DNA of 64,000 nt from Tremella fuciformis (lineage: Eukaryota > Basidiomycota > Tremellomycetes > Tremellales > Tremellaceae): the NCBI GenBank assembly GCA_032768795.1, contig CP136491.1, positions 124,001 through 188,000 on the forward strand. The letters are read 5' to 3'. Both the position numbers and the translations under genes were made by a program. The notes below the pieces were generated by a model that was given only the letters and a program-made list of their open reading frames with translations, was not told where the DNA came from and did no database searches. Of this stretch, positions 32,461-41,391 are shown piece by piece; the first letter of the stretch is position 1; each line of letters begins with the position of its first letter.

Positions 32461-33391
32461 TCAATACCCCTGACTGACGACCCGCACGTCTTTCTGGGTT
32501 TTCGCTTTACTTTGCGATTTGAAATCATTATATGGCTCGTTTGTCTTTCCAAATGAATAGGGTGTTTCCCATCAAGACCGTCGGGTACTGTACCATTCCA
32601 CCTCGCCTTTGGTCCGTGCGTGACGATTCTCCACCCACCATGCCCGTGATAGGTACTGCGCGTTTCACAGACGGAATCTGCGGAAATCGACCCACTTCCG
32701 CGGCTACCGCACTTCCATATGTGTACACAGCTTCCGAAGAACGTTGGCTGCTTCATCGGATGGCGTGGAATTCCGTAGAACCCCATTGATTGGCGATCTG
32801 CACCGTCATCTGTTGTCACAGGAAGATCGATCGAATTACCCACGGCACACCACGAATGCGTAGAGTCTTCGTAAATTGAGAAACATCACCTATTCTCAGG
32901 ATTGGCAAACACTTGTCAAAGCAGCGGGGGAGCGGCAAAGGAGGCGCTGTGGAATGGCGACAGGAAGGCGACACAAGCTGACCAAACCCTCTCCCGTAGC
33001 TGTCGCAATCTCAAATGCATATTTACTTTTCTGAGTCTTGTCAGATGCTTCACGAAATTCACAATACTGCAATTGATTTGCAATCTGCTCCTTCGTCTAT
33101 TGTCATAGGAAGAGCGAGTTCGGCCGGTCTACCAACGCGACACCACGATTGCCTTGAGAGTGCGTGAGCTAAGAATATCATTTCCTCTGAGCGTTGGCAA
33201 ACACTCGTCAAAGCAGCGGGAGAGTAAAAAAGGAAGCGCTTAAGGGTGGCGACAAGAAGGCCACCCAAGCTTACCCTAAAAAGCAAGTTTGTGCCCAGTG
33301 GAAACTCTTCTTCCCCAGACTTTGAGTATTTACATCGCTTCATCACCACTTCAGAGATAACCCCTTCAGCTCCAAGCTTGCGCACCGAATC
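32461..33391. other. Intergenic with a tandem duplication
   Basis: About 930 bp. Two diverged copies of a roughly 200-bp segment start near 32785 and 33072. No coding frame is supported. Confidence 0.6.
32785..33274 (+). repeat. Diverged tandem duplication upstream of group A paralog 2
   Basis: 32785-32825 matches 33072-33112 (ATTGATT-GC-ATCTGC...TTGTCA-AGGAAG), and 32903-32983 matches 33196-33274 (GGCAAACACT-GTCAAAGCAG followed by CGGG-GAG). By eye the blocks are about 75-80% identical, with the same order and similar spacing, so the promoter region was duplicated in tandem. Confidence 0.75.
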
Positions 33392-34381
33392 ATGTCAGTT
33401 CCTCCCAGTGTCGAAAAATCCATCCAGCGTCTTGCTCTCTCCGATCAGGCAGGCAGAACCGTGAAAGAGACCACCGCAGCCGCGGTTCTATCCACAGATG
33501 CCCCTACTGACGCCGTCCCCGACACTGTTGCATCTGGCTCCCGCAATTCTGTGGAACGAAAGATTGCCATGGCTCTGGAAAACCTCAGTCCCGGCCCGGC
33601 AGATAGAGAATTAGGTATCAGACTGCGATCCGACCAGGTGTTGACTTCGATTGCGGACGCATACAAGCAGCTAAGTCAACCCTCTTTCCTCCAGGATGAG
33701 TTGCTCTTCATGAAGAGCCTTCCGCTGCCGGCCGAGTCTGGCACAAACTATCTGGCGACCCATGCGATTCTCCCTGCCCGGAGCGCAAGCCCTGAGGAAG
33801 TCTTGACGGAAAGGCAAGATCAGGGCACAGGCAACATTGTGCAGCTCTTCGCGCTGGCGCCGACATACAGGCGTCCAGGAAGAAATTATGATTCGATAAT
33901 AATCCCGAACGGAGTAGAGACGTCAATCATATGCGTTCGCGTTAGAGCAGAGGAGGGGAAGCATTGGCCAGAAGGCGATACTGGCCTCTCCAATTGGGCC
34001 GAAGCTTGGAGAAGGAATACCGAAGACGAGGCTCAAGGAGAGTGCCCCAACAAAACGGACGCACTTGATTGGGGGACATTGTGGATGCGACGTAGTGAGA
34101 ACTCGTACTTCAAAGGAGTCAGAGTCCTTCGCTTTGACCAGACGAAGGATGATGGAACTCGTCCCAAGCCCTTCTCTGCGTGGTTTGGCAAAGACAAGGA
34201 CCATGCACAACAGAAAGCTCGTGATAACGCGGAGCATCCAGACCTACAAGTTGGATTCTCGGCGATGCTATATACCATCTATACTCCTGATTCGAAACCT
34301 GAGACCACGACGACTACCAAGGGGAATGCCGTAGCCGTTTCCCAGACCGACACTGCCGGTTCCGCCTCCATCGATAACTAG
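33392..34381 (+). CDS. Group A paralog 2, unknown function
   Basis: 329 residues, one exon, start ATG at 33392. Motifs shared with the other members are IICVRVRAEEGKHWPEGDTG leading into GLSNWAEAWRRNT, then YFKGVRVLRFDQTKDDGT, PFSAWFGKDKDHAQQKARDN and PDLQVGFSAMLYTIYTPDSK. The general form is a central beta-rich region with a GLxxWxxxW(K/R)xxT motif, a helix with repeated Lys/Gln/Ala, and a final strand. The first 90 residues are Ser/Thr/Ala-rich and poorly conserved. The Thr-rich tail is unique to this copy. No known domain, signal peptide or catalytic triad is visible; I expect a soluble intracellular protein. The upstream region carries a tandemly duplicated promoter segment. Confidence 0.75.
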   Translation: MSVPPSVEKSIQRLALSDQAGRTVKETTAAAVLSTDAPTDAVPDTVASGSRNSVERKIAMALENLSPGPADRELGIRLRSDQVLTSIADAYKQLSQPSFLQDELLFMKSLPLPAESGTNYLATHAILPARSASPEEVLTERQDQGTGNIVQLFALAPTYRRPGRNYDSIIIPNGVETSIICVRVRAEEGKHWPEGDTGLSNWAEAWRRNTEDEAQGECPNKTDALDWGTLWMRRSENSYFKGVRVLRFDQTKDDGTRPKPFSAWFGKDKDHAQQKARDNAEHPDLQVGFSAMLYTIYTPDSKPETTTTTKGNAVAVSQTDTAGSASIDN

Positions 34382-34887
34382 TCAGACTGCTAGCTGTGCA
34401 GGTCAACCTTCTGTGCCGGTATAATCGCACTTCCCTCCTGTTCGATAATCATGTATACAAACTTGCTTGTAGCTCATACTGTTCATCAATATTGCATCCT
34501 CTCCTTGAGATGTGACCTGTGAGCTTCCCGCCCTATTTGGCGCGTCAGTCCCGAATGAAAGCACACTGGCCGCTCTGTACGAGACTCGATTAGCCTCGCA
34601 CTGCAGAGCATCCCTCTAGGAGTAGTGAAGTGCTGTCAAAGTCGACCTCTACCCAAGGACGACCCCCTTCTGAAGGTGTGTTGAGATTTTGGGACACAAA
34701 GGCCCAGAAAACCTTCGGCAGACGGAAGATTTGCACGATTTCAGGCCTCAGAAAGGGAGAGACCGACTTTCATGGTTTCAAGCGTGAAATCATGTCTTGG
34801 TCCGACTAGCAACAGCCAACCATGCATTCATCCCGCAGCCTTTCTCTTTCATGTATCGTTCTCTCAGCGCTGTAACCCTTACTAGAG
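34382..34887. other. Intergenic between group A genes
   Basis: About 500 bp of moderate GC with no recognisable feature apart from presumed terminator and promoter. Confidence 0.5.
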
Positions 34888-36012
34888 ATGTCAGAAGAGG
34901 CTCTTCAAAGCGAAAACGTGCTCCGCACGCACCCACCAACATGGAACGATGCTGGCGAATACGATGCTCCTCAGAGTTTCGAACATCAAACAGTCGAAGC
35001 TGAATTAGTTAAGGCTTTCATCAAAGTCGACCAAGCTCGCGGCCTGGGTCGCTTCGACACTATCGTAGTTGGTGAATCGGAGAATCACGCCGCCTCAGCA
35101 CCACTCTCGCCTGTGAAAGGTCTGATAGTACAGCACAGCGACCTGGACCACGCCCCAGTGGATATCTACTTGCGACGAGGCGAGATCTTCGCGTCCCTCG
35201 ATGATAGGATCCAGAACGCGGAAAATATCTCATTCCTTGGGACTGAGTTGATAGACTTCGAACCACTCGCATGTTCGGGGAGTAGACAGGTATTTGGACG
35301 CAGGCTGGATACAAATCCCTATTCCGTCGATGCCCTCGCCATCAAGACCACGCCACCAGAGGCAGTGTGGACTCCGGCGGCTACCGTTCAGCACGTCCTG
35401 TATGTTATACCAGCGATAACAAAGAGTACCGACCTGTCGGGTCTAAACTATGTCCACCTGGACCAGAGTAATCTAATTGGGAAAGCCGCACGCGTTCGCC
35501 TGAAACAAAGCTCTGCAGGGACGACACTGTTCAGATGGGCGAACCAGTGGAAATTGCGCACGGACCAAAGCCACGGAGGACAAGCTGGGATTGACGGGGC
35601 AACGCATCCCAAGCCGGACAACATCGACGCGTTTCACATGATTCTAGAGAACTGGTCTGGAGAGTACCGAGCCACTCTGGGTCTCGAAAACCTGCAGCAG
35701 ACAACGGAAGACGGCACGAGACCAACACCTTTTCCCATCTGGACGGGTGAGACCTCCCAGCGAGCAAGAGAGAAAGCTACAAGCGGGGGCGAGCCTGACT
35801 TTCAGGTCGGATTCACGGCGAAACTCTTAACTGTCTACCGACCCTCCCCGCAACAGGTTTCGGAGACGATTCTGAGGGAATCGGACGTTCAGGAAGAGGA
35901 GCCAAGGCAGATCAGACCCCATCAAGAGGACGCCCTGAGCGCATTTCGAGCGTCACAAGAGTTCATCTTTGATCTGGGCATAGTGAAGAAAGAGGAGTAT
36001 CGATGGACCTAG
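34888..36012 (+). CDS. Group A paralog 3, unknown function
   Basis: 374 residues, one exon. Shared parts: VQHVLYVIPAI (strand before the variable loop), FRWANQWKLRTD (the W-x3-W motif), EDGTRPTPFPIWTGETSQRA and PDFQVGFTAKLLTVYRPSP. It departs from its neighbours by a longer N-terminal domain with alternating hydrophobic strands (DTIVVGES, GLIVQHSDLD), the loss of the first half of the GLS-W motif, and a C-terminal extension of about 55 acidic/Gln-rich residues ending KKEEYRWT. The function is unknown. Conservation confined to hydrophobic core positions and rapid change of loops and ends suggest diversifying evolution after duplication. Confidence 0.75.
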   Translation: MSEEALQSENVLRTHPPTWNDAGEYDAPQSFEHQTVEAELVKAFIKVDQARGLGRFDTIVVGESENHAASAPLSPVKGLIVQHSDLDHAPVDIYLRRGEIFASLDDRIQNAENISFLGTELIDFEPLACSGSRQVFGRRLDTNPYSVDALAIKTTPPEAVWTPAATVQHVLYVIPAITKSTDLSGLNYVHLDQSNLIGKAARVRLKQSSAGTTLFRWANQWKLRTDQSHGGQAGIDGATHPKPDNIDAFHMILENWSGEYRATLGLENLQQTTEDGTRPTPFPIWTGETSQRAREKATSGGEPDFQVGFTAKLLTVYRPSPQQVSETILRESDVQEEEPRQIRPHQEDALSAFRASQEFIFDLGIVKKEEYRWT

Positions 36013-37923
36013 ATACTCTGTGAGTCTGCAGTCTACTATCTCTCACCACTCCGTCACTGTGATGACCTATCGATCCTGTACAGTAATGTACGTACATGGA
36101 CTGTGTGCCTGTGTTCATTGCCATGTCCATTTCGCGGTCGGACACGATGTGCATGCCGCCTCAGCATGGTGATCACCTCGCCTGTATACCAGAAAGGTCT
36201 TCGAGAGCGCACTAAAGCGTGACCCTAGCCCAGGTATTTCCTTCAAGCAATGAAGAGTGTGTAGGGAAACGCACGGTCGTCATATTCTTCTGCTGTCATT
36301 GATGAGGAAGGCAGAAGCGACCATGTCAAGCTCAATGCATGGTCTCGTTTCCGACTCCCTGCAAGTCCTGCCGCTCAACATACACGTAGACGATGAAAGT
36401 GGGTCAAAGCGACGATCTACCTTGCATTGTTGCTCATCACCCATCACCAACAGCTGTGCAAAACTCTGACAGCTTGCGAAATTGGAATTCACGATTTGAG
36501 AGCACACATACGGGATAGGCGATCGCCTTTTGAGCGTTCCAGTGTCAGCTCTTTCTTCGGCAAGAGAAAGCACACCATCCTTGCCAATGATCGCGAGAAT
36601 TTACGAACATTTGCGCATATGCCAAATAATCCAAAACAGGCGGTCGAAGATAGCTATGTAATTCTGTCTTGGGTCAAATTCCGAAGAAGACAAAGTCGAG
36701 TCGTGCCACTCCCACTGGCGACGGCTGCGGCGGAATGGGCCTTGCTTGCTTGGCGTCCCACCTTGAAAGTCCTTCTTAGCCCATTGCATAAAACTTTGCA
36801 CAGGTGCAAATCGAGGTCGCGTCACTTCGAAGGTTTGTCAATTGGGACTTGAGGTTCGGAAAGATGCCAATGGCGTCAGGTGGAATTTCATGCTTCTTTA
36901 TGTATACATACGTCCCCATTTGCAAGGTACACGGCGTCATGTAACTATTGCTGTCGATGCAAATGGAGAGCGCCGGGGATACGGCGTCACCTCAACCAGC
37001 CAGCATTGGTCAAGCGGTCGGACCTTGCTGCCTCCGGGAGAGCTCGACGTCGCCAACAGCGCGTTCAAGCAGGCCGCTATGTAGACGCAGTGTGTCACAG
37101 TGAAGGATTATTCACAAGATTGGATTTTGTGTTGCAACGGCGAGAGGCGAAGGCATTCACCGTGCTATGTGCAGTCTGTTTCCTGCCTAGTGCATGGCCG
37201 ACTTGCCGCTACTACTAGTGTCCGGTCTCTTGATGGAGCCTCTCAGGACAAGGGATGTCGAGAGAGTTGCAAAACCTTGACCCCCTCGACTCATGCCGCT
37301 TGCAGCTTTTGCCCACGGCTTGCAGGCTGCCACCTACGGTTCCGAGACCCTCAAGCCTGTGTGGAAATCCCCTCTGTCATCGGAGTACTCCACTTCGGAC
37401 GCTGACCGTTCCCTTTGGTATCACAGCGTTCGACCCATTTCCTGATGAGAAAGTATCCAGCCGTCGGTCGCGAGGGTACGCACTTGAGATGATCCAACGG
37501 AGGGTAGCTGGTGGAAAGAAGGGAAGACTGTTGGCCGCCGAGAGCGGCTGTCCGCACCTCTTGGCGGTCGACTTCGCCTGGTCTTTTCATCTTTCTCCGA
37601 CCGTCGAATGAGTCTTTGTGAGGCACCTATCTGACGATCTGATTCATGAATTTGTCAAATGAGTCTCCATGGTACGTTTGCTACGTTGCTCCCTCGTCGT
37701 CAAGCGCCTGACCAGTACATTGTGTTGTCGTTGCCAATGTCAATGAATGGTACGATCGTGAGAGAAGAAAGGACCGCTGTTTGAGTGGCAAACCACAAAG
37801 CCTTATAACATGATACCTACACACTGTCACGTCCACTTACTTTTTCACCTTCAATCAGCCCCAAAGACCTCCTTGCATCCGGGTTAATAGTCTTTGCAGC
37901 CCACTGCATCTCAAACGGCCATC
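36013..37923. other. 1.9-kb gene-free gap inside the group A array
   Basis: No frame shows the array's motifs convincingly. A stretch near 36860-36920 (reading VRWNFMLLYVYIRP) loosely resembles the family's last strand and may be a decayed copy, but that is not secure. The last 220 bp (from 37701) contain a promoter segment that recurs at 40208 before the fifth copy. Confidence 0.45.
37701..37800 (+). repeat. Promoter-flank repeat, copy 1
   Basis: CAAGCGCCTG...TTGCCAATG, then AAGGACCGCTG, AGTGGCAAA and CACAAAGCC occur in the same order at 40208-40312 before the next paralog. It lies 124-223 bp before the ATG of paralog 4. Confidence 0.65.
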
Positions 37924-38814
37924 ATGTCCGCCACAGACAACGACTTCATGGAGGGGCTGGAAACGTCCAATCAACTGTCCGGATCATCTGCCGGATTGTC
38001 GAGCCAACACGCCAACGCTCACACTGGAGACACCGCGGCTGAGCAGGATTCATGGCTCCTATCTGACGACATGCTGGTCTCGGCATTCAACAGTCTCAGT
38101 CTCAAGCCGGAGAACCAGACGGACTCTGACGAGGAATTCTACCTCAGGCTCCCACCGCACAAGCTATCAAGGTGGCTTGATGCTGAATACACCGCTAGGG
38201 GCAAATCGTTATTCTTCAGCGATCAGTGGGTCGGTCTGGATCTGCAAACAATATCCCCCCTTCCCGACCAAGAATGTTTTGCGAGCAAGGTGAGACGGGT
38301 GTGGTCTCCCGTATCGAAAGACATGGTTTCCGCGCAAACACCTTGGTCAGACAAGGCAGCCGTCCGCCTGACTTTCTTACTGATTCCGGTTTTCAATAGT
38401 AATGGAAGGGTGCGCCCGATCTGCCCTCCAGCTAATATACGAGAGAAAACTCAAGCAATGTGCATACGTATACAGGCAGAAGCAGGGACGGCTTGGCCGG
38501 ACAACGAGGATGGCCTCTCGGGATGGTCCACGCATTGGAAGTCCAATACCAAGACAGACGTCCTTGATGCTTCGACGATCAAACTCTCACCAGTCGAGCA
38601 GGGGAGGGCCTTCGTCTCGGGGGTCAGAGTGAAGCGCTTTGACCAAAGGAGTGATGACCCCGATCAACCCCACCCCACCCCATTCTCTGCATGGATTGGG
38701 GCGGACAAAGAACAAGCGCGACAAAAGGCGCTTGATAACGAGACGAAACCCGACTTGAACGTAGGGTTCACGTCGGGGCTTCTCACCAGATATCAGCCCG
38801 TTGTTTACCATTGA
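37924..38814 (+). CDS. Group A paralog 4, unknown function
   Basis: 296 residues, one exon; the first ATG in frame is at 37924. It is the closest relative of the disrupted paralog 5. Both share WLLSDDMLVS/WLQFEDLVLS, LPPHKLSRWLDAEYTARGKS, LFFSDQWVGLDL, CFASKVRRVWSPVSKDMVSA, then MCIRIQAEAGTAWPDNEDGL, GWSTHWKSNTKTDVLDASTI, VSGVRVKRFDQRSDD, PFSAWIGADKEQARQKALDN and PDLNVGFTSGLLTRYQP. This pair therefore defines the full-length architecture: a disordered N-terminus of about 70 residues, a first conserved block with two Trp, a second block with GLxxWxxxWK, a KRFDQ strand, a helix and the final strand. No recognised domain. 5' and 3' flanks are also duplicated around paralog 5. Confidence 0.78.
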   Translation: MSATDNDFMEGLETSNQLSGSSAGLSSQHANAHTGDTAAEQDSWLLSDDMLVSAFNSLSLKPENQTDSDEEFYLRLPPHKLSRWLDAEYTARGKSLFFSDQWVGLDLQTISPLPDQECFASKVRRVWSPVSKDMVSAQTPWSDKAAVRLTFLLIPVFNSNGRVRPICPPANIREKTQAMCIRIQAEAGTAWPDNEDGLSGWSTHWKSNTKTDVLDASTIKLSPVEQGRAFVSGVRVKRFDQRSDDPDQPHPTPFSAWIGADKEQARQKALDNETKPDLNVGFTSGLLTRYQPVVYH

Positions 38815-39058
38815 GGATAGTCATGCCTTTGCTCTTCGTTTCACACCCGGCATTTCTTTGCCCTATGCCTCGCACAGACAGACATCCCCTTCGTTCTCCC
38901 TCAAACTTGATCCATAGACATATTACTCAGTATCAGAAGCTTTCGCACACGTCAACGACATCTCGTTTCTACCATGTACAGTCTTCGTACCAATGATATC
39001 TGTGAAGCCTTTATTCTGATACGCGAGACGAGCAAGGCTTTTGAGCAAAAGTTCCGGT

Positions 39059-39210
39059 GCCACATTCGCGGTCCGCCTCGTCTCGCGACCTTGGCTTATT
39101 CATCGCAGCACACGCTATCTGCTATTGCCCATCAGTGTAGGCTGCTGATCAAGATGCTCGGTCATGTGTCCGGGCCTGACAGGACCCCGCCGAGGGCACG
39201 AGTCCGACAA
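39059..39210 (+). repeat. 3'-flank repeat, copy 1
   Basis: GCCACATTCGCG, CTTGGCTTATTCATC, GCTGCTGATCAAGATGCTCG and GTCATGTGTCCGGGCCTGAC recur in order at 47281-47446 behind the fifth paralog. The last blocks are identical over about 50 bp. Confidence 0.85.
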
Positions 39211-40040
39211 TGGGCGGGCCGGGGTGACTACATGCAGTCCGTGCAATGTCGGTCCTCCCTCTCTTCCGCCTTCCCTTCCGCCTTCTCTGCCCTCCATACG
39301 TCTTGCTGCCTCTCCCTCTTTTTCTTCTTCTCCTTGATCGCACCCTTATCGTCTGCATCTGGCGGGCGGCAGGGCGCCAACCTGACGCCAAGAAGCAAGG
39401 CACGTCTACCAGGACCATGGAGACGTTTATCGTCCTTGCACATGGCCCTCAAGTCACTCTGTCTCTCGTGACTACCCAGACTTGCTCGTACTTAGAGCGA
39501 CCAAGCATGTGGCGAAGCATGTGGCTGCCGCTCACAGGGTTCAGACGCTGCGTCGTGCGCATTGGAGAACAATCTACTCTGAGGGGTCTTGAGAGGCTCG
39601 CAAACCGCCTACAATTACCTAATTCACGTAGGGTGTTCAAAGGCTCCTTTCGCAAGCAGTCACCTCCCCGCGTTAGCAGCCTCGCACATGCCTGGAGATT
39701 CCCCAGCTCATGTGGACCTCACACTGTCTGGCTGCCGTGAGACCTTTGATGTCACAGCCCTTGACAAGAGAGCATGCATATGTATATCCGCGAACTATGG
39801 ATTCTGGCCGGATGTGCAGCGCCCAAGTGCTGACGAGCCTTTGACGGAAGGGAAGGAGTCAAACGGTGTTCAATAAATGAACAGGACCGCGGAGCCGTGT
39901 GTCATGGGTATGGATCGCTGTCTTGTAACAGCGCGTCGTTGTCTGTTACAATCATCCAATGGATTTCGACTGGGTCTTTGTGGACCACCAAGCCGACAAC
40001 CGCGCACTTTGTGGTTCTGTCAATTGAGATTTTTTCCTGC

Positions 40041-40098
40041 TCGAAGATGCGAAGCTTGCGATCAGAGTGTGGTTCATCAAATCGTAGCTACGGTACGA
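40041..40098 (+). repeat. Noncoding segment shared with the group B region
   Basis: TCGAAGATGCGAAGCTTGC, ATCAGAGTGTGGTTCA and CGTAGCTAC match 62405-62458 (TTCGAAGATGCGAAGCTTGC, ATCAGAATGTGGTTCA, CGTAGCTAC), about 85-90% by eye and in the same orientation. Confidence 0.75.
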
Positions 40099-40103
40099 CT
40101 AGG

Positions 40104-40164
40104 TTGTATGCGTTATCACTCCGAGTGTGTGATTTTGTATGCGTTATCACTGCGAGTATGTGAA
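40104..40164 (+). repeat. Tandem duplication of a 30-bp unit
   Basis: TTGTATGCGTTATCACT-CGAGT-TGTGA is present twice (40104-40133 and 40135-40164) with three differences. Confidence 0.8.
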
Positions 40165-40207
40165 GTTTTTATGACCTTTGGGCACTAGAGAGACAAATGC
40201 TTCCTTG

Positions 40208-40312
40208 CAAGCGCCTGGCCGATACGTTCTGTGATTGTTGCAAATGGTATTAAAAGGTATGGTCCTAGCACAAAAGAAGACCGCTGTTCGTGTGGCAAAG
40301 CGCAAACCTGTC
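40208..40312 (+). repeat. Promoter-flank repeat, copy 2
   Basis: Matches 37701-37800 (CAAGCGCCTG, GACCGCTGTT, GTGGCAAA blocks in order), placed 150-254 bp before the ATG of the disrupted paralog 5. Confidence 0.65.
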
Positions 40313-41229
40313 CGGGATACTTCAACCCGAAGAGCCCGTTTGGCTTTTCTCCTTACCTAGTCCAAGCCAACTATCGCTTTGAATCCCCATTTACTGTATA
40401 AGCTCACGCAGTCGCCTCCTTGCCCTCTTTCAATCGCCAGTTGACAGTGCCAGGCAACGTGATGGAGAGGGTTGACAGATCATTTCAGCGACAGACTGCG
40501 TCCGAACTCTTGGTAGAGAGGTTCAATCGACAAGCCTCAGCAGCAACTGGGAACGGCGGAGCTGCGGAGGAGCCATGGCTCCAATTTGAGGACCTAGTCC
40601 TCTCCCCATGCGGCGCTCTGAAGCTTGATCACGCTCAGGAGGATCAAGCGGACCGTCCCTCAGGATCTCAAGTTAGCCTGGAGCCCCACCAAATGGGGAA
40701 ATGGCTCAAAGATGAGTATGAGGGCCGTGGCGAAGCATCCTTCTTCCGGGAAGAGTGGCTTGGCTTTGACCTCAAGCAACCATTCTGGTATTGCAACAAA
40801 AAGATGTTCGCGAGCCAGGTGAGCGGTGCCTGGCGCTCCGTGCAACAACACGAGGTGTCGGCGAGCACACGCTGGTCGGAGAGCGCACGCCTGCGCCACA
40901 CATTCTTGCTGGCTCCCGTGTATCCCAGTACAGATAATAGGGATTATTTCGTGTCCCCTCCCGACTTCCACGCGGAGCGTATGAAAGGGATGTGCATACG
41001 TGTAGCGTCAGAGAGGCGGGAAGGGTGGTCAAACGGTGAGACGGGTCTCTTGGGATGGTCCAATCATTGGAAAGAGAGTACGGGAGGCACAGACGTACTT
41101 GATGCCGCGACTATCAATCTTGAGCCTCGTGTTGGGTCCTTTGTTGGTATCGATAGCGTGGACCGCTTCGAGCAAAGGATTGACGGCCAAATTCCCAAGG
41201 TGTTTTCTGCATGGCTGGGAACTGACAAG

Positions 41230-41234
41230 AATGA
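41230..41234. repeat. Target site duplication AATGA, left
   Basis: AATGA directly precedes the left LTR and is repeated exactly after the right LTR at 46911-46915, as expected for integrase-mediated insertion. Confidence 0.9.
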
Positions 41235-41391
41235 TGTTACACAATGATGAGAGCTATGCATTCGTCCCTCTCTGCAGTTCTACATATATATAAGAGCGGT
41301 CTCTCTGTCAAGCCATCTACATAAGGTTACTCATTCGGCCGAAAGAGGCAATTCTGACCTTATGGGGCGTCTCGGGGCCTATTGTTCAACA
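41235..41391 (-). repeat. 3' LTR of the copia element (left)
   Basis: 157 bp, TGTTACACAA to TTGTTCAACA on the plus strand, identical to 46754-46910. It includes a TATATATA stretch that can act as the element's TATA box on the minus strand. Confidence 0.93.

Larger units (their letters stand above)
38815..40461. other. Intergenic with duplicated flanks
   Basis: About 1.65 kb. It includes a 3'-flank repeat (39059-39210), a segment shared with the group B region (40041-40098), a 30-bp tandem duplication (40104-40164) and the promoter repeat (40208-40312). No gene is supported. Confidence 0.6.

Noticed and set aside
36860..36930. Possible decayed group A copy (VRWNFMLLYVYIRP)
   Set aside because: Only a loose resemblance to the final strand with different spacing; no other family block in order nearby.
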